From positions 1 to 43,999 of the forward strand of contig DCPZ01000042.1 in NCBI GenBank assembly GCA_002323795.1: 43,999 nt of DNA, given 5' to 3'. Source of the stretch: Flavobacteriales bacterium UBA1531 (GTDB lineage: Bacteria > Bacteroidota > Bacteroidia > Flavobacteriales_D > Sanyastnellaceae). Below, one piece after another: positions 9,165-17,649 of this stretch; the stretch's first letter is position 1; every line of letters begins with the position of its first letter. Under the pieces are notes generated by a model. It saw only the letters and a list, made by a program, of their open reading frames with translations, was not told where the DNA came from and made no database searches. The translations under genes and the position numbers were made by a program.

Positions 9165-10281
9165 TCGAAGCCTGTTATATTCATGGATGGCTGCGGCTAT
9201 GTCCTTTGCATTTGCAAGTTCCTGTGGGCTCTTGGATGGTCCAGATGAAAATGACACGAACAAACCCAAGCCTAGAGTATACACGCACGCTGGTGATACC
9301 CAAGGCACGACATACCTGATCAAATACCACGGTGATTTGGAGTTGGAGCAAACGGTCATTGACTCCGTATTGGAGGTTGTCGATGTTGAGTTCAACCTCT
9401 GGAGACCGAAGTCGAGAATCAATCAGGTCAATGCTTACCAAGGTGGAGATGAACTTTTTATGTTCGTCGATTCTTCTCGCCTTTGGTCAGTGATTTGGTC
9501 CCGAAGCATTGATTTATTTGAAGCATCACAGGGTGCATTTGATCCAACCGTGCATCCATTGGTGGAGCTGTGGGGCTTTGGACTGAGCAAGCGAGGTAAT
9601 GTAAAGGAAGCAGACGTTGAACTCATTTTGCCAAATGTTGGTCTAACGATGGATCGAATTGATTTGGAGGAAATTGAAGTGGATAGGATTTACGAGAGCA
9701 CTTATGTCAGAAAAGGCAATCCGAATACGTCGATTGATTTCAACGGAATCGCCCAAGGTTTGACGGTCGACCTCCTTGCGGATGCGCTCTGGTCGAAAGG
9801 GATTTTCAATTTTATGGTTGAAGTTGGAGGAGAGGTTAAATGTCAGGGACTTCGCTCCGATGGCCAGCCTTGGCGAATCGCAATTGATTTGCCAATCGAT
9901 CAGCTCGATGGACTTGAAGAGCGGAAGTTGCAATCGATCGTTGCAGTTAAAGATGCGGCGATCTGCACGAGCGGTAATTATCGAAAGTTTTATGAGGAGG
10001 ATGGAATCAGACGATCTCACACGATAAGTCCTTTTACTGGATATCCAGTTCAGCACAGTTTGTTAAGTGCAACAATTCATGCTGTGGACGCAGCAACAGC
10101 AGATGCGTTAGCGACAGCATGCATGGTATGGGGGCCTGAGGAGGGCAAGCAGTTCATAGAAGCTTATCGAGCTGAAAATGAATTTGAACGCATCGAAGCA
10201 CTTTTCATCTATGCTACTGAAAATGGGGCCATGGAGACATGGCAGACGCTGGGATGGGACCTGGTATTGACCCCAGATTGA
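9148..10281 (+). CDS. apbE: FAD:protein FMN transferase (ApbE), probable lipoprotein
   Basis: The 377-residue product transfers FMN from FAD to threonines in NqrB and NqrC. Motifs seen: GDTQGTTYLIKY near the N-terminus, HPLVELWGFG, DFNGIAQG (D197-G204), VEVGGEVKCQG, and HTISPFTG (H291-G298), which is the metal/FAD site region. The ATG at 9148 gives a signal peptide of 25 residues ending before C26 (FASSC), a weak lipobox, so the protein is probably periplasmic and membrane-attached. That start overlaps nqrF by 17 bases; ATG at 9187 is an alternative but yields a very short signal. Position directly after nqrF matches known nqr operons. Confidence 0.94.
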   Translation: MTLVANRSLLYSWMAAAMSFAFASSCGLLDGPDENDTNKPKPRVYTHAGDTQGTTYLIKYHGDLELEQTVIDSVLEVVDVEFNLWRPKSRINQVNAYQGGDELFMFVDSSRLWSVIWSRSIDLFEASQGAFDPTVHPLVELWGFGLSKRGNVKEADVELILPNVGLTMDRIDLEEIEVDRIYESTYVRKGNPNTSIDFNGIAQGLTVDLLADALWSKGIFNFMVEVGGEVKCQGLRSDGQPWRIAIDLPIDQLDGLEERKLQSIVAVKDAAICTSGNYRKFYEEDGIRRSHTISPFTGYPVQHSLLSATIHAVDAATADALATACMVWGPEEGKQFIEAYRAENEFERIEALFIYATENGAMETWQTLGWDLVLTPD

Positions 10282-10282
10282 G

Positions 10283-10296
10283 ATCGCTGCAGCGAT
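10283..10296. terminator. Perfect 14-base palindrome in the apbE / NqrM-like convergent gap
   Basis: ATCGCTGCAGCGAT is a perfect palindrome filling the 14-base gap between two convergent stop codons. RNA from either strand could fold a 5 bp stem with a TGCA loop. There is no clear U-run, so intrinsic termination is only a suggestion. Confidence 0.3.
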
Positions 10297-10505
10297 TAGG
10301 CCTGCTTTTCAGAAGGTTGTAGGCATTCATCCTGAGGCCGTGCTCCACAAACAGTGCATGTGCCTGATTCGTTTTTGAGCAAGGGATTTTGACTGGCGCA
10401 GGTGCCTGCGAACTCTCCATCTTTCTTGACGAGTATTTTGATCGCTATCCCAGCGAAACCCAATGCGAGCATTCCCACAGACAAGGCCACTACTTTCCAT
10501 TCCAT
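10296..10505 (-). CDS. Small Cys-rich membrane protein, NqrM-like candidate (NQR maturation)
   Basis: A 69-residue protein with one N-terminal helix (about residues 5-25, VVALSVGMLALGFAGIAIKI) and a small soluble tail with four cysteines: C36 (GTC), C50 and C53 (CTVC) and C61 (DEC). NqrM of Vibrio is likewise a small one-helix protein with four conserved cysteines. It lies just after apbE and is required to assemble the Fe-S centre of NqrD/NqrE. Here the gene also follows apbE, but on the opposite strand, separated by 14 bases. Similar short proteins annotated only as 'membrane or secreted protein' are common in Flavobacteriia. The fold and position are seen; the NqrM role is inferred. Confidence 0.62.
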   Translation of the reverse strand: MEWKVVALSVGMLALGFAGIAIKILVKKDGEFAGTCASQNPLLKNESGTCTVCGARPQDECLQPSEKQA

Positions 10506-10598
10506 GCGCCAAAATTACAACGGAAGCTTGCTCATCCGCCTAGGAATAAAGGTCTTGTGAAATTTTTCGTAAATTGATGATGCTTAAAAGCCAAACCC

Positions 10599-12407
10599 AT
10601 GTTATTCCGACTGTCTCATTTCGTCGCTCCGGCGATTGCAATCCTGCTTGCCACATTTGGCTTGCCCGGGAGTGTTTGGGGACAGCAAGGGCCATGCGAC
10701 TGTCCTGAATGGACCGATCGACCGGTAAAGGAGGTTACAGACAACAATGGCACAGGAACAGGCACCGATTATTGGAGTTGTGACACAATTTACCTTCTCA
10801 CTGAACCGGTCTTTGTGAATCCAGGTGATCACTTGACAATTGCACCCGGGACATTGATCAAAGGGCGCACGGGAGTCATATTTGATACGCTGACTTACAC
10901 ATTGCCGAATGGTAACGTGTCTCCGCGTGAAGATTATTTATACAGTCAGCAAGCTGGAAGTCTAATCATCAGTGCAGGCGCAGAATTACATGCGGAAGGG
11001 ACTTCCGATTGTCCCATTGTATTTACATATGAAGATGATCCCATGGATGGTTCCATTGGCTATGATGTACGCGGAAATTGGGGTGGCCTCATTGTTTGTG
11101 GCAACGGTGCGCTCAACACGTTCGACGGGAACGATGAAGTTGAAGGGATAGTTGATTATACGGGCCAGGATAGGCACGTCTATGGCGGGGATGCACCGCC
11201 AAATGCGTCTTCAGGTATTTTGCGTTACATCAGCTTGCGACATGCTTCCACATCCCTTGGGATTTCTCAATTTGGCAATGGAATCGAAACCAATGCGTTA
11301 ACACTTTGCGGTGTTGGAAGCGGCACAACGGTGGAATTCATTGAGGCCATCGCGAGTGGTGATGATGGCATTCAGATTTTCGGGGGGATGGTTGATATCC
11401 GACATGTGGCTGCAATTTTCAATGAAGAGGATGGTATTGAATACGATCAGGGGTGGCAGGGTCGAGGGCAATTCATCTTTGTCATCACTGATGAATTCAA
11501 TGATGTTGGTGAACACGCCGGTGATTATGAAGGGGACGATTATGAAGAGTTTGATGTGAACATGACTTTCATGCCTTATTCCAATCCGGTTCTCTATAAT
11601 CAGACTTACGTTGGAACTGGCGAGGCCACTGCGATCCGTTTGCACAATGGAGCGGGTGTTCGCTTGCACAACAGCCTATTCGTGAACTTTGGTCTTGGAA
11701 TAGATTTTGAAGATGAAGATCCTTGCGATGCATGGGAGTTGCTTTTGTTCGGAGAGACCAACATCGAGAACAATCGCTTCTGGCAAATCGGAGATGACTC
11801 AGCCATTTCCGAATTGATTCTCTATGATGATGGCTATGTATTCAATGGCCAAGAAGAGGTAGAAGCACATTTTTTGGAGAACAACAATTTTGCGGCTGAT
11901 CCGGGCATGGACTTCGTATTTGCATCAGATCTCGGCCATGTCACTGATCCTGTAAACCTCACACCCGACTCTGCTGCAATGAATGTGGAGTCGGCATTCC
12001 TGCCCAATGACTCGTGGTTTGAATCAGCAGATTATGTCGGCGCTTTTCCGCCGTCTGGGGGCAATTGGTTGACATGCTGGACGTATGCCGAGCAACTCGG
12101 CTTGTTTGGCGCTTGGAACAATGAACAAGGCAACGACGGAGCAGAGGTTCTTGGGTGCACCTATTTGTTTGCATGCAATTTCAGTCCGGAGGCGACTTTA
12201 GATGATGGCTCCTGTGAAATTGAGTCATGTGCTGGGTGCACTTGGTCCAGTGCAGAAAACTACGAACCAGATGCCTTGTTTGACGATGGTTCGTGCATCG
12301 GAAATGAAGTGTTATCGTGCCCTGCTGATATCAATCAAGATGGAGGGGTGAACATCGGTGACCTTCTTATTTTTCTAGGAGCATTTGGGGAGGATTGCTC
12401 TGATTGA
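10599..12407 (+). CDS. Secreted beta-helix-like protein with Cys units and dockerin-like C-terminal tail
   Basis: A 602-residue exported protein (signal peptide about residues 1-28). The N-terminal part (ILTEP-type strand repeats, IAPGTLIKGR, GNWGGLIVCGNGALNTF, ASGDDGIQIFGG, NEEDGIEYDQGWQG) resembles the parallel beta-helix surface proteins widespread in Bacteroidota. It is followed by two 21-residue Cys units (12153-12215 and 12234-12296, both ending in DDGSC) and a final 29-residue tail, CPADINQDGGVNIGDLLIFL..., which is one EF-hand/dockerin-like repeat. There is no classical T9SS sorting domain. The function is unknown; a surface or extracellular structural or glycan-binding role is a guess. 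It stands alone, 93 bases after the NqrM-like gene start and 132 bases before the next gene. Confidence 0.85.
   Translation: MLFRLSHFVAPAIAILLATFGLPGSVWGQQGPCDCPEWTDRPVKEVTDNNGTGTGTDYWSCDTIYLLTEPVFVNPGDHLTIAPGTLIKGRTGVIFDTLTYTLPNGNVSPREDYLYSQQAGSLIISAGAELHAEGTSDCPIVFTYEDDPMDGSIGYDVRGNWGGLIVCGNGALNTFDGNDEVEGIVDYTGQDRHVYGGDAPPNASSGILRYISLRHASTSLGISQFGNGIETNALTLCGVGSGTTVEFIEAIASGDDGIQIFGGMVDIRHVAAIFNEEDGIEYDQGWQGRGQFIFVITDEFNDVGEHAGDYEGDDYEEFDVNMTFMPYSNPVLYNQTYVGTGEATAIRLHNGAGVRLHNSLFVNFGLGIDFEDEDPCDAWELLLFGETNIENNRFWQIGDDSAISELILYDDGYVFNGQEEVEAHFLENNNFAADPGMDFVFASDLGHVTDPVNLTPDSAAMNVESAFLPNDSWFESADYVGAFPPSGGNWLTCWTYAEQLGLFGAWNNEQGNDGAEVLGCTYLFACNFSPEATLDDGSCEIESCAGCTWSSAENYEPDALFDDGSCIGNEVLSCPADINQDGGVNIGDLLIFLGAFGEDCSD
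12153..12296 (+). repeat. Two 21-residue Cys units ([G]C-x5-A-x-NY/F-...-DDGSC)
   Basis: Two units of exactly 63 bases, at 12153-12215 and 12234-12296, each run from a Gly-Cys pair to DDGSC. Further copies lie at 13035-13097 and, six times, in the giant gene at 39895. Two cysteines per unit (or three when A-C-N is present) suggest a small disulfide or metal-stabilised spacer outside the cell. Confidence 0.8.
12318..12404 (+). other. Dockerin-like single EF-hand C-terminal tail
   Basis: The last 29 residues hold DINQDGGVNIGDLLIFLGAF followed by a final Cys, the D-x-N-x-D-G-x-x-N-x-x-D calcium loop plus helix of type I dockerin repeats, present once rather than twice. Equivalent tails end the genes at 26481 and 28377. 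Confidence 0.75.
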
Positions 12408-12484
12408 CTTTACAATTGTTGATGTGAATGCATAAGTTTCATCATTCGTTTGATTCAATTGAGCATCAAGATTATTGAGAGAAG

Positions 12485-12515
12485 TTGGTCGGTGTTGATT
12501 GTGTGATTAATTTTA
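12485..12515 (+). promoter_or_regulatory. Candidate Bacteroidota promoter for the 12540-28271 gene train
   Basis: TTG at 12485-12487, a 20-base spacer, then TAATTTTA at 12508-12515 (7 of 8 to TAnnTTTG). The following ATG at 12540 leaves a short AT-rich leader. This is the only sizable gap before the long co-directional cluster. Confidence 0.45.
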
Positions 12516-12539
12516 CCCTAATCCACAAAAGATAAAAAA

Positions 12540-13448
12540 ATGAAACTTCAAGGTCTTCTTCCTTTGTTACTGTGCGTTGCCGTATCTGGCATTGCTCAAA
12601 TTAGATCCAACGGACAAGGTTCTGATGTAGAATCATTAAGCGGTATCGCCGTCAATAAGTGGAGTCACTTGTTGGGGCAAACAGCGTCTTTTTGCGAGTG
12701 TGAAGATTTTGCAACGGGAGCAAATCAAGATTGGCCACACGTTGTTACGGCCTGCTTATTGAATGATGGAAACATGGGAGAGCCTCAAACCTTTGAAATC
12801 ATTGTCACAACTCTTCCTGAAGAAGGTGCTACTTATCGCGTAGCCAAGACAGTGGCCAATGGAAATTGGGATGTGTCCAATCCGACTCCTCTAGAATTGG
12901 GTGTCAATGTGAAAACGGTTTCAGGAGTCTCGTTTGCACGAGCTGTTAAATTCCAATTTTCTGATTGTACCATCGAATACAGCGTATTCACTGTCAACGA
13001 TGAGGGCATTTGCGGAAGCGTTCCCCTTGTCTTAGGATGCATGGACGAAAATGCATGCAATTTCAATGCAGAAGCCACGGAAGATGACGAGAGTTGTATT
13101 TCTGTTGGGGACGATTGTGATGATGGTGACGAGTTGACTTCTGGCGATACTATTGATGAGAACTGCGAATGCGTGGGCCAAGGTGACCCCGCTGGTTTTG
13201 ACGATTTGGATTTAAAATTTCAAATGGGGCCAAACCCAGCCAGTCAATATATTTCAATCACGGCACCGACTGCGATCGAAAGAGCGATAGTCTTGAATTC
13301 AGCAGGCGTTGAAGTATTGCAGAAAAGGTCTTTGAGCTCCTCTGTAGAACTCAACTTGCTCGGGATTCCCGATGGCATATACTTGGTCAAATGCTACATC
13401 GGTAAAGAGTGGATGACGCGAAGAATTGTCGTGTCAAGACGTGGATGA
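12540..13448 (+). CDS. Secreted protein with unrecognised ~107-residue domain, Cys unit and T9SS type A sorting domain
   Basis: A 302-residue protein with a signal peptide (about residues 1-19). Residues 52-158 form an unrecognised domain built around NxxWxxVxTA, LPEEGATYRVAKTVANGNW and VSFARAVKFQFS; four more copies occur in two other proteins of this window. One 21-residue Cys unit follows (166-186). Residues about 228-302 (MGPNPASQYISI...GIPDGIYLVKC...RRIVVSR) are a T9SS type A C-terminal sorting domain, so the protein should be secreted through the T9SS and attached to the surface or released. It lies only 16 bases before the first sulfatase and may be the first gene of that operon. The domain's function is unknown; a glycan-binding role would fit the context but is inference. 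Confidence 0.88.
   Translation: MKLQGLLPLLLCVAVSGIAQIRSNGQGSDVESLSGIAVNKWSHLLGQTASFCECEDFATGANQDWPHVVTACLLNDGNMGEPQTFEIIVTTLPEEGATYRVAKTVANGNWDVSNPTPLELGVNVKTVSGVSFARAVKFQFSDCTIEYSVFTVNDEGICGSVPLVLGCMDENACNFNAEATEDDESCISVGDDCDDGDELTSGDTIDENCECVGQGDPAGFDDLDLKFQMGPNPASQYISITAPTAIERAIVLNSAGVEVLQKRSLSSSVELNLLGIPDGIYLVKCYIGKEWMTRRIVVSRRG
12693..13013 (+). repeat. Unrecognised ~107-residue domain, copy 1 of 5
   Basis: Encodes residues 52-158 of the T9SS-sorted protein. It shares the order W-x2-V-x-TA, LPxxGAxYRVxKTVANGNW, FAR-x-VKFQFS and a final Cys with the copies at 28458, 28812, 41791 and 42139. Confidence 0.8.
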
Positions 13449-13464
13449 TTGACCTTTCAAACCT

Positions 13465-15033
13465 TTGAAAAGCGTCGTGTTGCAATCGAAATTCGAGTGG
13501 TTAGCGCTTTTCTATGCGTTCATGATTCTGATCAGTTGCAATGATCATAAGCAGCCAGTTGACATCAATGAAATTCACGGTTCGGATCGATTCAACGTGC
13601 TGCTGATTGTAGCCGATGACTTGAATTGCGATATCGGGCCGTATCGAGATGACGGAGCACTTACGCCAAATTTGGATAGGTTGGCAGCGATCAGTACGGT
13701 GTTTGAAAATGCGCACGTTCAGTATCCACATTGTGGTCCATCGCGGGCATCTTTCATGACGGGGTTGTATCCGAGTCAAACAAAAATCACTCGAAACAAT
13801 GTTTTCATTCGAAGCGCGATCCCTGATGTCGTAACGCTGGGTCAGCGCTTTAGGCAACAAGGCTACGAGTCGATTCGAATTGGGAAAATCTTTCATTATG
13901 ATAATCCAGGTGCCATCGGTACATCAGGTACAGATGACAATGATTCATGGGACAGAACATTCAATCCCTATGGCCGGGATAAGATTGAAGAGTTCAAAAT
14001 CAACACATTGAAACCTAGGAAATACGGAGGTGTTTTGAGTTGGTTGGCCGCTGAAGGAGTTGATGAAGAGCAGACGGATGGAATAGGTGCCACTTCAGCA
14101 ATAGCACAATTAGACAGGCTTTCGAGCGAAGACAATAATTTTTTTCTGGCCGTTGGTTTTTTTCGCCCGCACACGCCATTTGTTGCACCAGAGTCATATT
14201 TTGATTGGTACGATCAGAACTCAATTGGAATCCCTGATCCTTCTGATCAATCCCTGCGAACGATTCCAACTCAAGCAGCAAAGTCATTGCGCACAATGCA
14301 GAATGCCTCTTTGAGGGATGACCAAACGGCCCGCGAAATCAAAGAAGCGTACTACTCGACCATTTCGTTTGTAGATGCGCAGGTAGGTCGCGTTTTAGAT
14401 AAACTTGAGGCGACCGGTTTGCATCAAAACACCATTGTTGTTTTCATTTCAGATCATGGCTATCATTTGGGTGAGCACGGACACTGGCAAAAGCAGACGC
14501 TATTTGAAAATGCCACGAGGATTCCAATGATGATCTCCATTCCCGGAACAGAAGGGGTCCGCCGATCCGATTCCCCAGTCGAGCTGTTAGATCTGTACCC
14601 GACCCTGATGGACTACACCGATATTGAAAGGCCTCGTCACATTGTGGGGCGCAGCTTGCGGCCGATCATTTCAGGACAGAAAGCCTCGGTTAGAGATGGT
14701 GCCATCACACAGTATCGTCAGGGGATTTCACTTCGCACCAGTCGCTATCGAATCACCAAATGGGGGGAAGATATAGGCACTGATTTCGAACTCTATGACC
14801 ATCGCACTGATTCACAGGAGCTTCATAACCTTGCCCGCGATTCTTCGCATTCTATGTTGCTAGACAGCTTAAGAGCTGTTTTGGAGTTACGCGCCATTGA
14901 ACTGGGGCAAAAACCTGAAGGCTTGGGAAGACAATTCGAAGATATTCGTCCCATGATTCGTGCTCCTAACATCACACGAGGAGACTCTATTGATGCAGAA
15001 GGTCATGTTACTTATTCAAAGCCAGCACGATGA
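13465..15033 (+). CDS. Sulfatase (S1 family, iduronate-2-sulfatase-like), lipoprotein
   Basis: A 522-residue type I sulfatase. The catalytic formylglycine precursor is C90 in HCGPSRASFMTG (CxPSR); metal-site Asp pair D51-D52 (VADDLN) and the later SDHGYHLGEHGHW block are present. The segments GFFRPHTPF and YYSTISFVDAQVGRVLD point to the iduronate-2-sulfatase/choline-sulfatase-like branch (probably SulfAtlas S1_7; not verified). A lipobox (ILISC, C25) suggests a lipoprotein. No ATG gives a proper signal peptide: the frame starts with TTG at 13465 (or GTG at 13477), so the start is uncertain. It hydrolyses sulfate esters on a sugar; which one is unknown. It overlaps the next sulfatase by 4 bases. 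Confidence 0.93.
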   Translation: MKSVVLQSKFEWLALFYAFMILISCNDHKQPVDINEIHGSDRFNVLLIVADDLNCDIGPYRDDGALTPNLDRLAAISTVFENAHVQYPHCGPSRASFMTGLYPSQTKITRNNVFIRSAIPDVVTLGQRFRQQGYESIRIGKIFHYDNPGAIGTSGTDDNDSWDRTFNPYGRDKIEEFKINTLKPRKYGGVLSWLAAEGVDEEQTDGIGATSAIAQLDRLSSEDNNFFLAVGFFRPHTPFVAPESYFDWYDQNSIGIPDPSDQSLRTIPTQAAKSLRTMQNASLRDDQTAREIKEAYYSTISFVDAQVGRVLDKLEATGLHQNTIVVFISDHGYHLGEHGHWQKQTLFENATRIPMMISIPGTEGVRRSDSPVELLDLYPTLMDYTDIERPRHIVGRSLRPIISGQKASVRDGAITQYRQGISLRTSRYRITKWGEDIGTDFELYDHRTDSQELHNLARDSSHSMLLDSLRAVLELRAIELGQKPEGLGRQFEDIRPMIRAPNITRGDSIDAEGHVTYSKPAR

Positions 15034-16490
15034 ATCGCTCCATCCCCGTAAAGAATCGTTTAAGCCTGTGGCTAAGATGTTATCTTATCATCATCTCATT
15101 CGCCGCTGTTTCATGTGATTCCGAGACCAATCCAAATTCGGATTCTACGGCTACACCAGCGCACCCAAATTTCGTATTTGTTCTCGCAGATGATCAAGGT
15201 TGGAATGGTACTTCAGTGCAAATGATGGATGCTGAGCCATTGTCTAAGAGCGATTACATGGAAACGCCAAACCTCGAGCGGCTGGCGCGCCAGGGCGCAC
15301 GTTTTTCCCATGCCTATTCTGCTGCTCCAGTATGTGCTCCTTCCCGCTACGGTATACAATTTGGAAAAACACCTGCTCGCCTCTCACTTATTCGGGTTGG
15401 GATGAATTCTGACCACATTGACCATGCGAAATACGTTAGCATTCCAAAGGCCTTGAAGGGCCTTGATTCAAACTATGTTGCTGGTCATTTTGGTAAATGG
15501 GGAATTGGATCCAACCCGGACGTTTTGGGATACGATGTCAGCGATGGTCCCACTCAAAACAGGGAAGGCGGGTTTAAAAATGATAAGAGCCAATGGGATC
15601 CGAAATCCAAAAATGATCCAAAGCATATTTTTGACTTGACAAATCGAGCAATTGCATTCATGTCAGAAAATGCAAACCGTCCTTTTTACCTGCAGATTTC
15701 TCATTACGCTGTGCACGCTGATATTGAGGCTCAACCAGCAACACTTGAAAAGTACAATTCCAAGCAACCGGGTTTAAGGCAAAAGAATCCGGGATTTGCC
15801 GCAATGACAGAAGACTTGGATCAAGGTTTTGGTAAATTACTGGATGCAATCGATAGTCTGGAGCTCGCTGAGAACACCTATGTCATCTATATGTCTGACA
15901 ATGGTTCTGTTCCCAATATCCCGGGTGCTAAGAAATATGACGAAAGCTACAATTATCCACTGAGTCGAGGAAAGTGGGATGCGATGGAAGGAGGCATTCG
16001 AGTTCCCCTTGTCATTCGAGGTCCTGGTATTGCCCCGGGAATGGAGTCAAAGGTTCCGGTATCGGGAACGGATATCCTCCCAACTATTGTTGACCTCGCA
16101 GGCCGTGGAACGCTTGATTTTGAGGCCATCGACGGAGGTAGTTTTAGCCAGGTGCTTTTGAACAATCAATTGGGTGCCATTGAAAGACCTGTTTCCGGTT
16201 TGTTTTTCCATGTCCCGTATCGCAATGGTATTGCTCTTAAAAGGCCGCATTCTGCGCTTCGAATAGGAGATTTCAAGCTCCTTAAGTTTCAGGATAACGA
16301 TGAGTCACTTTTGTTTGATCTTGCTGCTGATATCGGCGAGAACCGCGATGTCTCGAAAGAAAACCCTGATAAGTCGGCCGAGATGTTGACTGTTTTAGAA
16401 GATTACCTCAAAGAGGTTCACGCCCCGAAATGGGAAGAAGGCATAACATGGAAGAAAAAACCATTGGCGGAAATCAATTCCCAATATTAA
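15030..16490 (+). CDS. Sulfatase (S1 family, arylsulfatase A-like), lipoprotein
   Basis: A 486-residue type I sulfatase. Residues 1-28 form a signal ending at lipobox Cys C29 (AVSC). The metal-binding D54-D55 lies in VLADDQGWNG, and the formylglycine precursor is C102 in VCAPSRYGIQFG (CxPSR). GHFGKWGIG carries the active-site Lys, and YMSDNGS the second metal Asp-Asn. The overall shape is that of the arylsulfatase/N-acetylgalactosamine-6-sulfatase branch, with a subfamily such as S1_16 possible but not proven. Its ATG overlaps the previous sulfatase stop (ATGA), and the FGE gene follows after 8 bases, fitting co-production of enzyme and activator. Confidence 0.93.
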   Translation: MNRSIPVKNRLSLWLRCYLIIISFAAVSCDSETNPNSDSTATPAHPNFVFVLADDQGWNGTSVQMMDAEPLSKSDYMETPNLERLARQGARFSHAYSAAPVCAPSRYGIQFGKTPARLSLIRVGMNSDHIDHAKYVSIPKALKGLDSNYVAGHFGKWGIGSNPDVLGYDVSDGPTQNREGGFKNDKSQWDPKSKNDPKHIFDLTNRAIAFMSENANRPFYLQISHYAVHADIEAQPATLEKYNSKQPGLRQKNPGFAAMTEDLDQGFGKLLDAIDSLELAENTYVIYMSDNGSVPNIPGAKKYDESYNYPLSRGKWDAMEGGIRVPLVIRGPGIAPGMESKVPVSGTDILPTIVDLAGRGTLDFEAIDGGSFSQVLLNNQLGAIERPVSGLFFHVPYRNGIALKRPHSALRIGDFKLLKFQDNDESLLFDLAADIGENRDVSKENPDKSAEMLTVLEDYLKEVHAPKWEEGITWKKKPLAEINSQY

Positions 16491-16498
16491 TAGCTGCC

Positions 16499-17602
16499 AT
16501 GCAGTTGCCTCCATTGGCCTTGAATACAAGCCTTTTTCTTCTGCTTGTATTGTTCGGCTGTGGATCCAATTCAGAGGGACTAACCCCCGAGCAGTTATCC
16601 GTATCAATTTTGCAGGAGATTGCCACATTGCCGATTCGCGATTCATCCGGAGCTTCAGACTCATTGGAGCCGATGATTCTGATTCCAAAAGGCAATTTCA
16701 TGATGGGGGCGACCGAATTGGATTTTGCTTTATCGCGAGAACTTCCGACTCATGAAGTGTTTGTGGATTCCTTTTTTATGGATGTGCATGAGGTTACCAA
16801 TGAAGCTTTTCAACGATTTGTTGAGGAGACGGGTTATGTTACACATGCGGAAAGACCAATCGATTGGAGTGTGTTGAAATTGCAATTGCCTGAAGGCACT
16901 TCAAAACCGCCGGATAGTCTACTAGCACCGGGGTCGATGGTTTTTCAAGGAAATACGGAAGTGTTTAGCATGTCGGACCACTCCCAATGGTGGGACTGGG
17001 TGAACGGCGCCTGTTGGAGGCATCCATTGGGCCCCGGAAGTTCAGTGAAAGGACTGGAGAAGCATCCTGTTGTCCACATCTCATATTTTGATGCTTGTGC
17101 CTTTGCCCACTGGTCTGGGAAACGTTTACCTACTGAAGCAGAATGGGAGTGGGCCGCACGTGGAGGATTGGCAGGACAAATGTATCCATGGGGCAATGCG
17201 CCCATCGACGAAGGTGGGGCAAAGTGCAATTATTGGACGGGCACTTTTCCCACGTTTAATTCGGCCACAGATGGACATGCCGCTACGGCTCCGGTGCTTG
17301 AGTTTGAACCGAATGGATATGGATTGCATGACATGGCGGGCAATGTTTGGGAGATTTGTGCGGACTGGTATGATGAGAAGTATTATCAAACAGCCTCAGA
17401 CAGTGTTGTCTGGAAGAATCCAACGGGACCTGAAACATGGGCTTATGCATTGGAACCGAATGATCCGAAACGGGTGATGCGAGGCGGTTCGTTTTTGTGC
17501 AATGCGAGCTATTGTGCCAGCTATCGCGTCTCAGCCAGAATGCCATTTTCTCAAGAGACAGGGATGAGTCACATTGGATTTCGATGTGCACGCGACAAGT
17601 GA
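16499..17602 (+). CDS. Formylglycine-generating enzyme (FGE/SUMF1-like), predicted lipoprotein
   Basis: The 367-residue product oxidises the CxPxR cysteine of type I sulfatases to formylglycine. Family blocks in order: IPKGNFMMGA (63-71), HEVTNEAFQRFV, VVHISYFDACAFAHWSGKRL, TEAEWEWAARGG, YPWGN, NGYGLHDMAGNVWE, and RGGSFLCNASYCASYR with the catalytic/copper cysteine pair C334 and C339. The C-x4-C pair marks a true FGE, not just an FGE-fold protein. Unusually, ATG 16499 gives a lipoprotein signal (LVLFGC, C21). A start at 16430 is open but would place this signal internally and overlap the sulfatase. It sits 8 bases after a sulfatase gene. Confidence 0.93.
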   Translation: MQLPPLALNTSLFLLLVLFGCGSNSEGLTPEQLSVSILQEIATLPIRDSSGASDSLEPMILIPKGNFMMGATELDFALSRELPTHEVFVDSFFMDVHEVTNEAFQRFVEETGYVTHAERPIDWSVLKLQLPEGTSKPPDSLLAPGSMVFQGNTEVFSMSDHSQWWDWVNGACWRHPLGPGSSVKGLEKHPVVHISYFDACAFAHWSGKRLPTEAEWEWAARGGLAGQMYPWGNAPIDEGGAKCNYWTGTFPTFNSATDGHAATAPVLEFEPNGYGLHDMAGNVWEICADWYDEKYYQTASDSVVWKNPTGPETWAYALEPNDPKRVMRGGSFLCNASYCASYRVSARMPFSQETGMSHIGFRCARDK

Positions 17603-17649
17603 AGCACTTGTAACAAAATTTTTTCTCGAATTGTTGGTCAGAACGAGGC

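Noticed and set aside
10599..12407. T9SS sorting domain at the end of this protein
   Set aside because: The C-terminus is the EF-hand-like tail; the PNP...GxYxV pattern of a T9SS domain is absent, unlike the gene at 12540.
12408..12484. Possible terminator or small RNA in the gap after the gene at 10599
   Set aside because: Only short, imperfect inverted repeats without a U-run were seen; nothing beyond the candidate promoter further downstream can be supported.
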